Shown one piece after another: positions 24,746 to 34,373 of a DNA stretch of 36,838 nucleotides. Position 1 is the stretch's first letter, and each line of letters opens with the position of its first letter. The DNA is taken from positions 1 to 36,838 of the forward strand of contig CAVEQO010000025.1 in the NCBI GenBank assembly GCA_963617965.1, given 5' to 3'. The DNA comes from UBA6382 sp963617965 (lineage in GTDB: Bacteria > Bacteroidota > Bacteroidia > Bacteroidales > Bacteroidaceae). The notes below the pieces were generated by a model. That model worked only from the letters and a program-made list of their open reading frames with translations. It searched no databases and was not told the DNA's origin. A program made the position numbers and the translations under genes.

Positions 24746-25642
24746 TTATGCCGTGCGGTATTGCGACGGAGTCATGTTGGTGTGCCGTTTGAAAAACCTC
24801 ACGAAGTGCTGCGGATACTCGAATCCCAGCTTGCCGCTCACCTGCGAAACCGTGAGCGTCATGTCGTTGAGCAGTTCTTTGGCGCAGACGAGGACATGGT
24901 CGGCGATGAAGTTCTGGGCCGTGCGTCCCGTCTCGGTCTTGACCAGCTCCCCGAAATAGCCGGGAGTAAGACTGCATTTGTCTGCGAAATATGCCACTGA
25001 GGGCACTCCCCGGCTTGACGCGTCGTTGGCGAGATAGTCATTGAGCATCCGCTCGAACTTGATGACGGTGGAGTGGTTTATCTCCTCGCGCGTGACAAAC
25101 TGCCGCTCGTAGAAGCGCAGACAGTAGTTGAGCAGCACCTCTATGTTGCTGACTATCAGCTGCCTGGAGTGGCGGTCTATGGCATGGTGCATCTCCTGTC
25201 GTATGATGTCCAGCACCGACTGCATGATTCCAACCTCCTGTGCCGACAGGTGGAGAGCTTCGTTGCTGCTGTATGAGAAGAAGCCGTATTTCGAAATCTC
25301 GCGCCCCAGCGACGTGCGGGCCAGAAGGTCAGGATGAAACAGAATGGCTGTCCAGCGTGGAAATGTCACTTCCGGATTGTGTTTGACACCCACGGCCTGT
25401 CCGGGGGCAAACGAAGTGACGGTCATCTCGTCAAAGTCGTATTCGGTGCGCCCGTAGGAAATGCGGCATCCTTTGTTCTCCTTCAGAAACAGTGCGTAGA
25501 TTCCGTAGTGGTAAACGCCGTCCCGCACTTCCATGTCCTGCTCGTATCTCACCACCGAAACAAGGGGGTGGACAGTCTCGAAGCCATAGAACCGGTTGAA
25601 ATCCTCGATGGTGTCAAACCGGAAATCCTTGTCTGTTGCCAT
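24746..25642 (-). CDS. AraC-family transcriptional regulator
   Basis: A 298-residue regulator with an N-terminal cupin-like sensor region and a C-terminal AraC domain. SVAYFADKCSLTPGYFGELV is the first helix-turn-helix; VSQVSGKLGFEYPQHFVRFF with MTPSQYRTA the second. The ATG at 25642 follows the promoter and starts the family similarity. The DXS-like gene starts 11 bp downstream, so it probably controls its own operon. Effector unknown. Confidence 0.88.
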   Translation of the reverse strand: MATDKDFRFDTIEDFNRFYGFETVHPLVSVVRYEQDMEVRDGVYHYGIYALFLKENKGCRISYGRTEYDFDEMTVTSFAPGQAVGVKHNPEVTFPRWTAILFHPDLLARTSLGREISKYGFFSYSSNEALHLSAQEVGIMQSVLDIIRQEMHHAIDRHSRQLIVSNIEVLLNYCLRFYERQFVTREEINHSTVIKFERMLNDYLANDASSRGVPSVAYFADKCSLTPGYFGELVKTETGRTAQNFIADHVLVCAKELLNDMTLTVSQVSGKLGFEYPQHFVRFFKRHTNMTPSQYRTA

Positions 25643-25671
25643 AACTTTGCGTGTTGTTCTTCTGTAGGTTG

Positions 25672-25679
25672 CAAAATTA
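25672..25679 (-). promoter_or_regulatory. -7 box of the AraC-DXS-like operon
   Basis: TAATTTTG on the minus strand, 29 bp before the AraC ATG. A -33 TTG at standard distance is not clear, consistent with a promoter needing an activator. Confidence 0.5.
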
Positions 25680-25746
25680 CGAAGCCTGCGCAATACAATC
25701 CATACCTGTATTGATGAATTTGTTACCAGTTTTGAATCCGGGTAAC

Positions 25747-25794
25747 AAAAAAAGTCCCCCGTCCGCACTCTTGGTTGCGGATGGGGGACTTTTT
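25747..25794 (-). terminator. groESL terminator
   Basis: A hairpin of 19-bp arms (25749-25767 and 25776-25794) with one wobble pair and an 8-nt loop; core CCCCCGTCCGCA. A/T runs on both sides make it potentially bidirectional. It lies 150 bp past groEL and insulates the AraC promoter. Confidence 0.9.
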
Positions 25795-25861
25795 CGTTTC
25801 ACGCAAGGGCTTGTTTCCTGTTTATGGCGGTAAAGAGTTCAAGGGGTTGCCAATCATGGGA

Positions 25862-25912
25862 AAGACCGGCCACCGTAATCTGCGTATGCACAGATGTCCG
25901 ATGACCGGTCTT
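25862..25912 (-). other. structured element after groEL
   Basis: AAGACCGG (25862-25869) pairs with CCGGTCTT (25905-25912), and inside ATCTG pairs with CAGAT around an 8-nt loop. It lies between the groEL stop and the terminator. No T tract follows on the minus strand, so it may be a 3'-UTR stabilising hairpin. Confidence 0.4.
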
Positions 25913-25947
25913 GTGTTTTTATCGGTTCGGGTATTGCCCTTGTCCCG

Positions 25948-27579
<1,632 letters not shown>

Positions 27580-27616
27580 GATTGTTTCCTCCTTTGGTTA
27601 ATGTTTGTTCAAAAAG

Positions 27617-27889
27617 TTATTTAATGACAGCCACCACGTCCGACTGGCGCATGATGAGATATTTCTCACCTTCGAATTCAATCTCTGTGCCGGCATACTT
27701 GCCGTAGAGAACCTGGTCGCCCTCCTTGAGGATCATTTTCTCGTCGCTCTTGCCCTCGCCCACGGCGATGACGCTACCCTGAAGCGGTTTTTCCTTTGCG
27801 GTGTCGGGAATGATGATACCGCCTACGGTCTTCTCCTCGGCTGCTGCCGGAGAAATCAATACTCTGTCTGCTAATGGTTTCAGTTTCAT
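27617..27889 (-). CDS. groES: 10 kDa co-chaperonin GroES
   Basis: A 90-residue lid of the GroEL chamber. KPLADRVLISPAAAEEKTVG opens the protein; the mobile loop is EEKTVGGIIIPDTAKEK and GKYAGTEIEFEGEKYLIM the conserved C-terminal half. Start at 27889 (MKLKPLADRV); the very long upstream frame is noncoding shadow. Confidence 0.97.
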   Translation of the reverse strand: MKLKPLADRVLISPAAAEEKTVGGIIIPDTAKEKPLQGSVIAVGEGKSDEKMILKEGDQVLYGKYAGTEIEFEGEKYLIMRQSDVVAVIK

Positions 27890-27929
27890 AGCTTGTAATT
27901 TATTTGGTTGTTTTGTTGTTTGTTTTTCC

Positions 27930-27984
27930 GCCGGCGACAGCCGGCTCTCTGCATAAGAGTAAAGCAAACCGTGTGCCAAAGTTA
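27930..27984 (-). promoter_or_regulatory. groESL promoter and leader hairpin
   Basis: TAACTTTG on the minus strand (27984-27977) is the -7 box; its first three bases are also the stop codon of the upstream GH127-like gene. No good -33. The roughly 80-nt leader has a GCCGGC/GCCGGC hairpin (27930-27935, 27940-27945, 4-nt loop). No CIRCE element (TTAGCACTC-type) is visible. Confidence 0.5.
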
Positions 27985-29160
27985 TTTTGCCGGCATAAAA
28001 AGTTTTCCTTTTTCCCCCTCCCGGTAATATGGCAGAGCATAGAACCTGTTTTCGCTGCCGTACAGCACTCCGCTCAGCACCACGGCGTTGTCTGTCCGGC
28101 TGAACTGGTGGCTGACCGTCCCGCTCCTGCTGATACTGTCGTCGGGTCCCGCTCCTACATAATAATACACAAACGGTCCGCGCTGCAGTGCGATGCTGTC
28201 GGGACGGCCTGAGCTGGCCAGGCGCATTATCGGAGTGGGAATTCTGACAGTCACCAAGTCGCCCACTGCCCATTTCCTCGTTATCACGATATACCCGTCC
28301 TTGGCGGAGGGGCGGCCCAATGCCGTGCCGTTCACCATTACCTGTACATTGGCCTTGCGCGGGACAGATGCGTTGAAGTTCGGCAGCGGAGTTTCTCCCG
28401 TTGCCCACATGGGTATCCGCAGGTGCAGGCTTGCCTCGCATGGCGGGTGTTGTGACGTGCTGTCGTGGTGTATGATTTTCTGGTAGATGTTGGGCGAGTC
28501 GACATCGGGCATTTCAATGGGGTCGTTGTTTCCCGCAACCGATATGGTGGTCTCGTTGTACCACGGGCTGCTGTTGACGCTCCGCAGGAACAGGTCGAGT
28601 TTTCCGGTCTTGATGTGGGCGTTTGTGCGCATGAGCATGTTTGCGTAGATATTGCTGCCGGATGTGGAGTATGCCATCTTGTTTACGGTGCGCAGCAGCC
28701 GTGTGGCTTCGTCCTTGTCAGCCCCCGGCGCTTCGCTTTCCCAGCGCGGCAGAATGCTGTTCGTCAGGACGTGTTCGGCGAGATCCATGTACTTGGCCTG
28801 TCCGGTGAGCAGGTTCAGGGCATAGCTTTGTCTGAACAGCCGGAGTGACCGGCCGAGACTGCAGTCCGGGCTTTCTCCGAGTATGTCGAGACTGTCCAGA
28901 GTAGTGTCCCACAGCCTTTCCATTTCGGCTATGCGTGACGGAGAGAGCGTTTCCGTCACGTAAGGCCGTGCGGGTGTGGTGGTCACTGTCTTCAAGGCCT
29001 TTTCCTGAACACCGTGCCAGAAGAAGTCCATGAAATAGATGCTGTCGCTTTCAACAGGGCGCAGAGGGGCGGTCGTTTCCTGTTGGGCGAGCATGCCCGT
29101 TGCTGCCATGATGGAGATCGCGGCAAGTGCGGTGCGTGTCATGGATAGGGTTTTTGTCAT
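27982..29160 (-). CDS. GH127-like protein, shortened, without catalytic cysteines
   Basis: A 392-residue exported protein (signal peptide in the first 26 residues, ending GMLAQQ). The second half resembles beta-L-arabinofuranosidases of family GH127: LRIPMWA, VQVMVNG, GYIVITRKWAVGD and IALQRGPFVYYYV. LTGQAKYMDLAEHVL and the STSGSNIYANMLM strand match the end of the helical domain. GH127 proteins usually exceed 600 residues and use a zinc-bound Cys-Cys pair before the IAR/LL helix; here that place reads GADKDEATRLL, and only two cysteines exist (C100, C241). Probably inactive or altered. The ATG overlaps the symporter stop codon. Confidence 0.6.
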   Translation of the reverse strand: MTKTLSMTRTALAAISIMAATGMLAQQETTAPLRPVESDSIYFMDFFWHGVQEKALKTVTTTPARPYVTETLSPSRIAEMERLWDTTLDSLDILGESPDCSLGRSLRLFRQSYALNLLTGQAKYMDLAEHVLTNSILPRWESEAPGADKDEATRLLRTVNKMAYSTSGSNIYANMLMRTNAHIKTGKLDLFLRSVNSSPWYNETTISVAGNNDPIEMPDVDSPNIYQKIIHHDSTSQHPPCEASLHLRIPMWATGETPLPNFNASVPRKANVQVMVNGTALGRPSAKDGYIVITRKWAVGDLVTVRIPTPIMRLASSGRPDSIALQRGPFVYYYVGAGPDDSISRSGTVSHQFSRTDNAVVLSGVLYGSENRFYALPYYREGEKGKLFMPAK

Positions 29161-31847
29161 GGGTTGGTTTTTTGGCTGGTTGGAGCTGTGTGTGCGGCGG
29201 TCTGTTGCCGCTGTCTGTCCCGCAGGGCTCTCCATGTCAGCGTGCCGGTGTCTTTGCGGTTGGGCATGGCGAGCGAAAGCAGCAGGGCAATGCCCACGGA
29301 CACTGCCATGCTTGCGAACCCGAACAGGAAGAAGTTGACCTGCGTGCAGTAGTTCATGTAGAACACCGTAAGCGTGCCGCACACGAAACCGGCGAGGGCG
29401 CAGGCGGCGTTGATGCGGCGGAAGAAGATGCCCATCATGAAGAGTGCGCCCACGGAGCCGGTGAGGAGTCCGAGAATGGTGTTGAAGTAATCGAGCAGCG
29501 AGTGGATGTCCGCCATGGCCATAAGCACGGCAATCATGGTGCCCGCCGCCCCTGCCGCCACTCCGGCCCACCGTGCCGTGAGGAGCGTGGCTCGTTCGCT
29601 GGCCTGCGGTCTCCACCTCTTGTAGAAGTCGAGGGTGAACGCCGTGCTCACCGAATTGATGTTTGACGAAATCGTGCTCATTGTGGCGGCGAACAGTGCG
29701 GCTATGAGCAGTCCCGCAATGCCCTGCGGCAGTTGGCTTATCATGAAGAACGGGAATATCGTGTCGGTCTTGTCCAGGGTTATGTCGAGCGCGGTGGGGT
29801 GAGTCTTGAAGAAGGTGTAGAGTCCCGTGCCGATGGTATAGAACACCACCGACACCGCTATCTGCAGTGCGGCGTTGGTGAAGATGCTCCGTTTTGCGGA
29901 CTGTTCGTCGCGCGTGGTCATGTACCGCTGTATCACGGTCTGGTCGGAGGTATACGAAATGAGGTTGTTGGCCAGCCCGCCTATGATGATGACCCAAAAA
30001 GTCGGGGTGCGGTAGTCAAGCGACCAGTCGAAGAGGACGAACTTGTGGTCGGTCATGCCCGTCTGCATGAACCCGGCGAAGCCTCCCTGTGTCTGCGTCA
30101 TGAGGTATACGGCGGCAAGCACGGCCCCGCCCACGAGAATCACGCCCTGCACCACGTCGCCCCACACCACGGCCTCCATGCCGCCCATGGTGCAGTACAC
30201 TATGGTTATGACGGCCATGAGACCTATGCACGTGAAGATGTCAATGCCGGTCACTGCCGCCAGGGCTATCGAGGGCAGGAAGAGCACCAGAGCCATGCGT
30301 GCCACCATGAACGCCATGAACAGTGCGCTCGCCATGGCCCTCACCCCATAGCTGAAGCGCTGTTCCAGATAGGCGTAGGCCGAGCTTGCGTTGAGGCGGC
30401 GGAAAAACGGCAGGTAGTATTTCACCACCGGAAATGCCACCACCAGTATCATTATCTGCATGGGATAGTATTTCCAGTCGGTGGCGTAGGCCTTGGCCGG
30501 TATCGACATATAGGTGATGGCACTTATGATGGTGGCGAAGATGCTGATGCCGGCCGCCCACCACGGGATGCGCCCGCCGCCGGTGAAGAAATCGTCGGCA
30601 CTCTTCCCGCGGTGCATGAATACATATCCCAGCGCAAGCATGGCCACAAGGTATATCCCGACCACGCTCCAGTTGATCCATCCGAAAGAGGAGTGGCTTT
30701 CTGCGCTTACGGCAGTCACCCTGTCCGAGCGGATGCCCGGCTTAAGTTCCCCGTTGATGACCACCAGAGAGCGTCTGCCGCCGATGCCGGCATCCGCCAC
30801 GGCAGCCCCCGCCCTCGCCAGCCGGGCGTTGCCGGGCAGTACGGTCCATGTGTCGGTAATGGTGTTGTAGACCAGTGGGGAGTCGTTGAAACGGTACCAT
30901 TCAGGCTCGTGGAGCAAGTAGGCAGCCTGCCGTGCCTTGCCGCCGGGCCCGGCGGTGTCGCCGAGAGCCGCCAGTGCGTTGTCGAACACCTGCCTGTTCA
31001 CTCCGCCCATGCAGACGATGCACGAATTGCCGTAGCTGGCGCAGACGGCCCCGGCCACAGCGACGGGCTTGCCGTTGACGGTTATGGGTGCGCTTTCCCT
31101 CCATGTCCGTGCGGTGGGGTCATAGGCCAGGGCCGACGTGTTGGTGCCGCCGGAGTGGTAGCCCCCTATGAGGTAGAACGCTGTGCCGGTGGCGTTGTCC
31201 TGCACCGCGGCGGAGGCCTGCAGCCGCGGTGGTCCGGGGAAGTCCGGCAGCCGTTCCCAGCTTTTCCCTCCGGGGAATTTCAGTCTGTATGCCTTGTGTG
31301 ACGGAGTGCCGCCGCTTTGTCCGCCCGCCACATAGATGTAGCCGTCTTTGTCCGCTGCGCCCGCCATGTTGTCGAGGGCCGTGGGCAGGGGGGGCAGGGG
31401 AGTGACTGTCACCGTACCGTCGCTGCCGGCGGCAATCCTCCATGTGGCGGAGAGACTGCGTGTCCCGTCCGTGCCGCCCGCGCACACGATGCCGTCGGGC
31501 GTGGTCACCGACACCCCGTAGGCTGCCGCCGCAGGCAGTCTGCCGGAGTGTTTCCACTTCGACGGGTTGCTTGTACTGAGAGCGAAAATGTTGTCGTAAA
31601 AACGCTTGGCACCGCCCTGTGCCGCAGGAGTGCCGGGGAAATTGCACCCCCCCGCCACCACAATCCATCCGTTGCTCACCCCGGCGTATGCCGCGGCCAC
31701 GCCCTGCGTACACCCTGTCTGCAGTGCGGGGAGGGACCGGAACGAAAACGAGTTGAACGGAATCCGGCAGTCCTTGCCGTTGGCAAACGTCAGCGGCAGC
31801 GACAGCAGCAGGGGCAGTAACCGTAGGCAGTGCGGCAGATTGTTCAT
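29157..31847 (-). CDS. permuted NanM-like mutarotase fused to sodium:solute symporter
   Basis: An 896-residue two-domain protein. A signal sequence (LLPLLLSLPLTFANG) leads a periplasmic kelch propeller to about residue 365 with repeats such as GWIVVAGGCNF, GIVCAGGTDG, GYIYVAGGQSGG and FYLIGGYHSGG, like cyclically permuted N-acetylneuraminate epimerases. From about residue 385 follow the helices of an SSS-family symporter: FFTGGGRIPWWAAGIS, AYLEQRFSYGVRA, NLISYTSDQTVIQRYMTT and FAATMSTISSNINSVST. Such fusions occur in Bacteroidetes and are linked to sialic acid uptake; other sugars are possible as no nan genes adjoin it. It follows ung by 11 bp. Confidence 0.85.
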   Translation of the reverse strand: MNNLPHCLRLLPLLLSLPLTFANGKDCRIPFNSFSFRSLPALQTGCTQGVAAAYAGVSNGWIVVAGGCNFPGTPAAQGGAKRFYDNIFALSTSNPSKWKHSGRLPAAAAYGVSVTTPDGIVCAGGTDGTRSLSATWRIAAGSDGTVTVTPLPPLPTALDNMAGAADKDGYIYVAGGQSGGTPSHKAYRLKFPGGKSWERLPDFPGPPRLQASAAVQDNATGTAFYLIGGYHSGGTNTSALAYDPTARTWRESAPITVNGKPVAVAGAVCASYGNSCIVCMGGVNRQVFDNALAALGDTAGPGGKARQAAYLLHEPEWYRFNDSPLVYNTITDTWTVLPGNARLARAGAAVADAGIGGRRSLVVINGELKPGIRSDRVTAVSAESHSSFGWINWSVVGIYLVAMLALGYVFMHRGKSADDFFTGGGRIPWWAAGISIFATIISAITYMSIPAKAYATDWKYYPMQIMILVVAFPVVKYYLPFFRRLNASSAYAYLEQRFSYGVRAMASALFMAFMVARMALVLFLPSIALAAVTGIDIFTCIGLMAVITIVYCTMGGMEAVVWGDVVQGVILVGGAVLAAVYLMTQTQGGFAGFMQTGMTDHKFVLFDWSLDYRTPTFWVIIIGGLANNLISYTSDQTVIQRYMTTRDEQSAKRSIFTNAALQIAVSVVFYTIGTGLYTFFKTHPTALDITLDKTDTIFPFFMISQLPQGIAGLLIAALFAATMSTISSNINSVSTAFTLDFYKRWRPQASERATLLTARWAGVAAGAAGTMIAVLMAMADIHSLLDYFNTILGLLTGSVGALFMMGIFFRRINAACALAGFVCGTLTVFYMNYCTQVNFFLFGFASMAVSVGIALLLSLAMPNRKDTGTLTWRALRDRQRQQTAAHTAPTSQKTNP

Positions 31848-31858
31848 GGGCTGTGGTA

Positions 31859-32524
31859 TTACCAGTCGATCTCTTCCTTGCCGTGTTGCCGCAGATAGTC
31901 GTTGCAGCGCGAGAAATGGCGGTTGCCGAACCATCCGCCGCGGTTGGCCGACAGCGGAGAGGGGTGCGCCGCCTCCAGAATGAGGTGTCGCGAACCGTCT
32001 ATGAGTTTGGCCTTGGAATGCGCATATCCGCCCCAAAGCAAGAACACGAGGTTGTCGCGCCGTGCGCTGAGGGCGCGTATGGCGGCATCGGTGAACTCTT
32101 CCCATCCGTGGCGCTGGTGGCTGCCGGCCTGATGGGCGCGTACCGTGAGAGTGGCGTTGAGCAGCAGCACCCCCTGACGCGCCCACCGCGTGAGGTCGCC
32201 GGCGGGCGGTGCGGGCTTGCCCAGATCCTGCCCTATCTCCCTGAATATGTTTTGCAGCGAGGGGGGAAATGCCACGCCCTCCGCTACGGAGAAACTGAGT
32301 CCCTGCGCCTGTCCGGGCTCGTGATAGGGGTCCTGGCCTATGATGACAGCCTTCACTTTGTCAAACGGGCATAGGTTGAAGGCGTTGAATATCAGCGGTC
32401 CGGGAGGATAGCAGACACCGGTGGCGTATTCACGGCGCACAAAACCGGCAAGGGCGGCGAAATAGGGTTTGTCGAACTCCCCGCCTATGTGTTGCCGCCA
32501 CGATTCCTCGATCTTTACTTCCAT
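31859..32524 (-). CDS. ung: uracil-DNA glycosylase, family 1
   Basis: A 221-residue base-excision repair enzyme removing uracil from DNA. The water-activating loop GQDPYH is at residues 63-68 (D65 catalytic base), LLLNATLTV the uracil pocket, and HPSPLSA begins at H187. Full length. It appears to lead a transcript with the mutarotase-symporter and GH127-like genes (gaps of 11 bp and -4 bp). Confidence 0.97.
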   Translation of the reverse strand: MEVKIEESWRQHIGGEFDKPYFAALAGFVRREYATGVCYPPGPLIFNAFNLCPFDKVKAVIIGQDPYHEPGQAQGLSFSVAEGVAFPPSLQNIFREIGQDLGKPAPPAGDLTRWARQGVLLLNATLTVRAHQAGSHQRHGWEEFTDAAIRALSARRDNLVFLLWGGYAHSKAKLIDGSRHLILEAAHPSPLSANRGGWFGNRHFSRCNDYLRQHGKEEIDW

Positions 32525-32539
32525 GGCTGTATGAGTTCC

Positions 32540-32575
32540 GCAGTGTGCTCACACTGCTATTTTGCCACAAAAGTA
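32540..32575 (-). promoter_or_regulatory. ung operon promoter with palindrome
   Basis: TACTTTTG on the minus strand (32575-32568) is the -7 box. About 10 bp downstream is a perfect palindrome of 8-bp arms, GCAGTGTG (32540-32547) and CACACTGC (32550-32557), with a 2-bp centre, placed where a repressor would block initiation. Confidence 0.55.
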
Positions 32576-32693
32576 ACGCTTTTATGTTTGAATTGCAGCC
32601 AATGCGTCCACAATTAAAGGACGGGAAGAGCACTTTTCCGGAAAAAGGCGGCAAATGCGTAACTGCCGGGGCAAGCAATGGAGCGGATGCCGC

Positions 32694-33455
32694 TTATCCC
32701 ATATGTCCGGCGAGGTAGGCCCGTGTTTCCGGTGAGACCGGCGAGGTGAAGAGTTTCTCCGTGTCGCCGTACTCCATGAGTTCGCCCAGATACATGAACA
32801 TGGATCGGGCGGCAATGCGGCGGGCCTGCCCCATGTTGTGGGTCACGATGACTATGGTCACTTCGCTTTGCAGCCTGAGGAGCAGTTCCTCTATGCGTGC
32901 GGTGGCTATGGGGTCGAGTGCGGAGGTCGGCTCGTCCATGAGCAGCACTTCGGGCTGTAGGGCGAGGGCCCGGGCTATGCAGAGCCGCTGCTGCTGTCCG
33001 CCGGAGAGGAACGTACCCTTTTTGGTCAGCACGTCCTTGACCTCGTCCCACAGTCCCACGCTGTTGAGGACTCTCTCTATTATGGTCATCCGCTTCTGCC
33101 TGCCCGCATGTATGCCGTTTAGTGTATATCCCGCCATCACGTTTTCGGCGATGCTCATGGTGGGGAACGGGTTGGGCTGCTGGAATACCATGCCTATTTT
33201 GCGGCGCACCTCAATGGCCGGCATCTTCATTATGTCGTTGCCGTTGAGCAGAACCTGTCCGCTGACGGCAATGTTGCCGTAGAGGTCGTGCATGCGGTTG
33301 AGAGCGCGCAGCAGGGTGCTTTTGCCGCAGCCCGAAGGCCCCATGATGGCTGTTATCATGTTGCGCGGAATCCCGGCGCTGACGTGTTTCACGGCCAGGG
33401 AGCCCTGTGTGTAGGAGATGCTGACGTCCTTTATCTCAAGAATGTTGGAATCCAT
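32694..33455 (-). CDS. pstB: phosphate ABC transporter ATP-binding protein PstB
   Basis: A 253-residue ATPase subunit of the high-affinity phosphate importer. Walker A GPSGCGKST at residues 39-47; QQPNPFPTMSIAENV is the PstB-type Q-loop region; LSGGQQQR the signature; LLMDEPTSALDP Walker B; VTHNMGQARR the switch histidine. Start at 33455 preferred over the ATG 18 bp upstream, as family similarity begins with NILEIKDVS. Last gene of the pst cluster here; ung begins 170 bp further on. Confidence 0.95.
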   Translation of the reverse strand: MDSNILEIKDVSISYTQGSLAVKHVSAGIPRNMITAIMGPSGCGKSTLLRALNRMHDLYGNIAVSGQVLLNGNDIMKMPAIEVRRKIGMVFQQPNPFPTMSIAENVMAGYTLNGIHAGRQKRMTIIERVLNSVGLWDEVKDVLTKKGTFLSGGQQQRLCIARALALQPEVLLMDEPTSALDPIATARIEELLLRLQSEVTIVIVTHNMGQARRIAARSMFMYLGELMEYGDTEKLFTSPVSPETRAYLAGHMG

Positions 33456-33491
33456 GTCTGTATGTATAAGCAAATTGATGTAGCGTGAATG

Positions 33492-34361
33492 TCAGCGCAT
33501 CATGCGCCGGCGTATGATTTTGGCTGCACTGTTGAGCAGCAGCACCATGAACAGCAGCAGCAACGACGTGCCCCACACCAGAGGCTGTAGCACGGGGTCG
33601 TTGTAGAACTGCCATATCAGTGTGGGCAGGCTCGACATGGGCAGGTCGGCGCGCCACTGTATGGAGGCGCAGCCCAGGGCTGTGAACATCAGCGGTGCCG
33701 TTTCGCCTATCACCCTTGACATGGCGAGCAGTATGCCCGTAGTGATGCTGCCCAGAGCCGATGGTATGAGAATGCGCATGACGGTGCGCCGGTAGCTGCC
33801 GCCCAGCGCGAGCGCGCTCTCCTTGAGCGTGGGGGGCAGCATCTTGAGGGCTTCTTCTGTAGACCTCACAATGAGGGGCAGCATCATGATGCACAGTGCC
33901 GTAGATCCGGCCAGGGCACTGTAGCCGTGGAACGGCACCACGGCCCACACGTAGACCACAATGCCTATGATGACCGACGGTGTGCCCTGCAGGAGGTCGG
34001 TCATGTAGCTCACCGCATGAGCGTACCACGTGCGGCGTTTCTCCGCCAGACAGGTGCCGCAGAGCACGCCCAGCGGTATTGCCACCACCGAGGCCATGGC
34101 GAGCATTATGAAGGTGCCCACTATGCCGTTGGCTATGCCGCCGGGAATGGGGTCGCCGTTGTTGACGGCCGCCATGGCCTTGAAGGCGGTGGGTGTGGGC
34201 ATGGTCAGGAACTGCCAGTTGATGAACTGAATGCCGTTGACGAACACCTTGCCCAGTATCAGTATCAGGGGTACGGCCGACAGCGCGGCGGTGACGCACA
34301 CGCCAGCGTGCAGGATCTTGCTCTGCAGGTAGCGTTTGCGGATATTCATGGAGTTGTGCAT
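33492..34361 (-). CDS. pstA: phosphate ABC transporter permease PstA
   Basis: A 289-residue inner-membrane permease with about six helices. GGIANGIVGTFIMLAMASV, LLQGTPSVIIGIVVYVW and the cytoplasmic loop ALALGGSYRRTVMRILIPSA with MSRVIGETAPLMF are PstA hallmarks. An ATG at 34349 is an alternative start. It is 12 bp after pstC and 36 bp before pstB. Confidence 0.95.
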   Translation of the reverse strand: MHNSMNIRKRYLQSKILHAGVCVTAALSAVPLILILGKVFVNGIQFINWQFLTMPTPTAFKAMAAVNNGDPIPGGIANGIVGTFIMLAMASVVAIPLGVLCGTCLAEKRRTWYAHAVSYMTDLLQGTPSVIIGIVVYVWAVVPFHGYSALAGSTALCIMMLPLIVRSTEEALKMLPPTLKESALALGGSYRRTVMRILIPSALGSITTGILLAMSRVIGETAPLMFTALGCASIQWRADLPMSSLPTLIWQFYNDPVLQPLVWGTSLLLLFMVLLLNSAAKIIRRRMMR

Positions 34362-34373
34362 GATGTTTGGGGT

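Noticed and set aside
24735..24977. N-terminal extension of the DXS-like protein
   Set aside because: The longer frame overlaps the 3' end of the AraC gene and shows no family similarity before MKYIEH.
25747..25794. attachment site or mobile-element end
   Set aside because: The hairpin with A/T flanks downstream of groEL is fully explained as a terminator; no integrase or transposase nearby.
29733..31301. 522-codon open frame on the plus strand
   Set aside because: Antisense to the mutarotase-symporter gene, which has clear domains; low-complexity composition typical of shadows.
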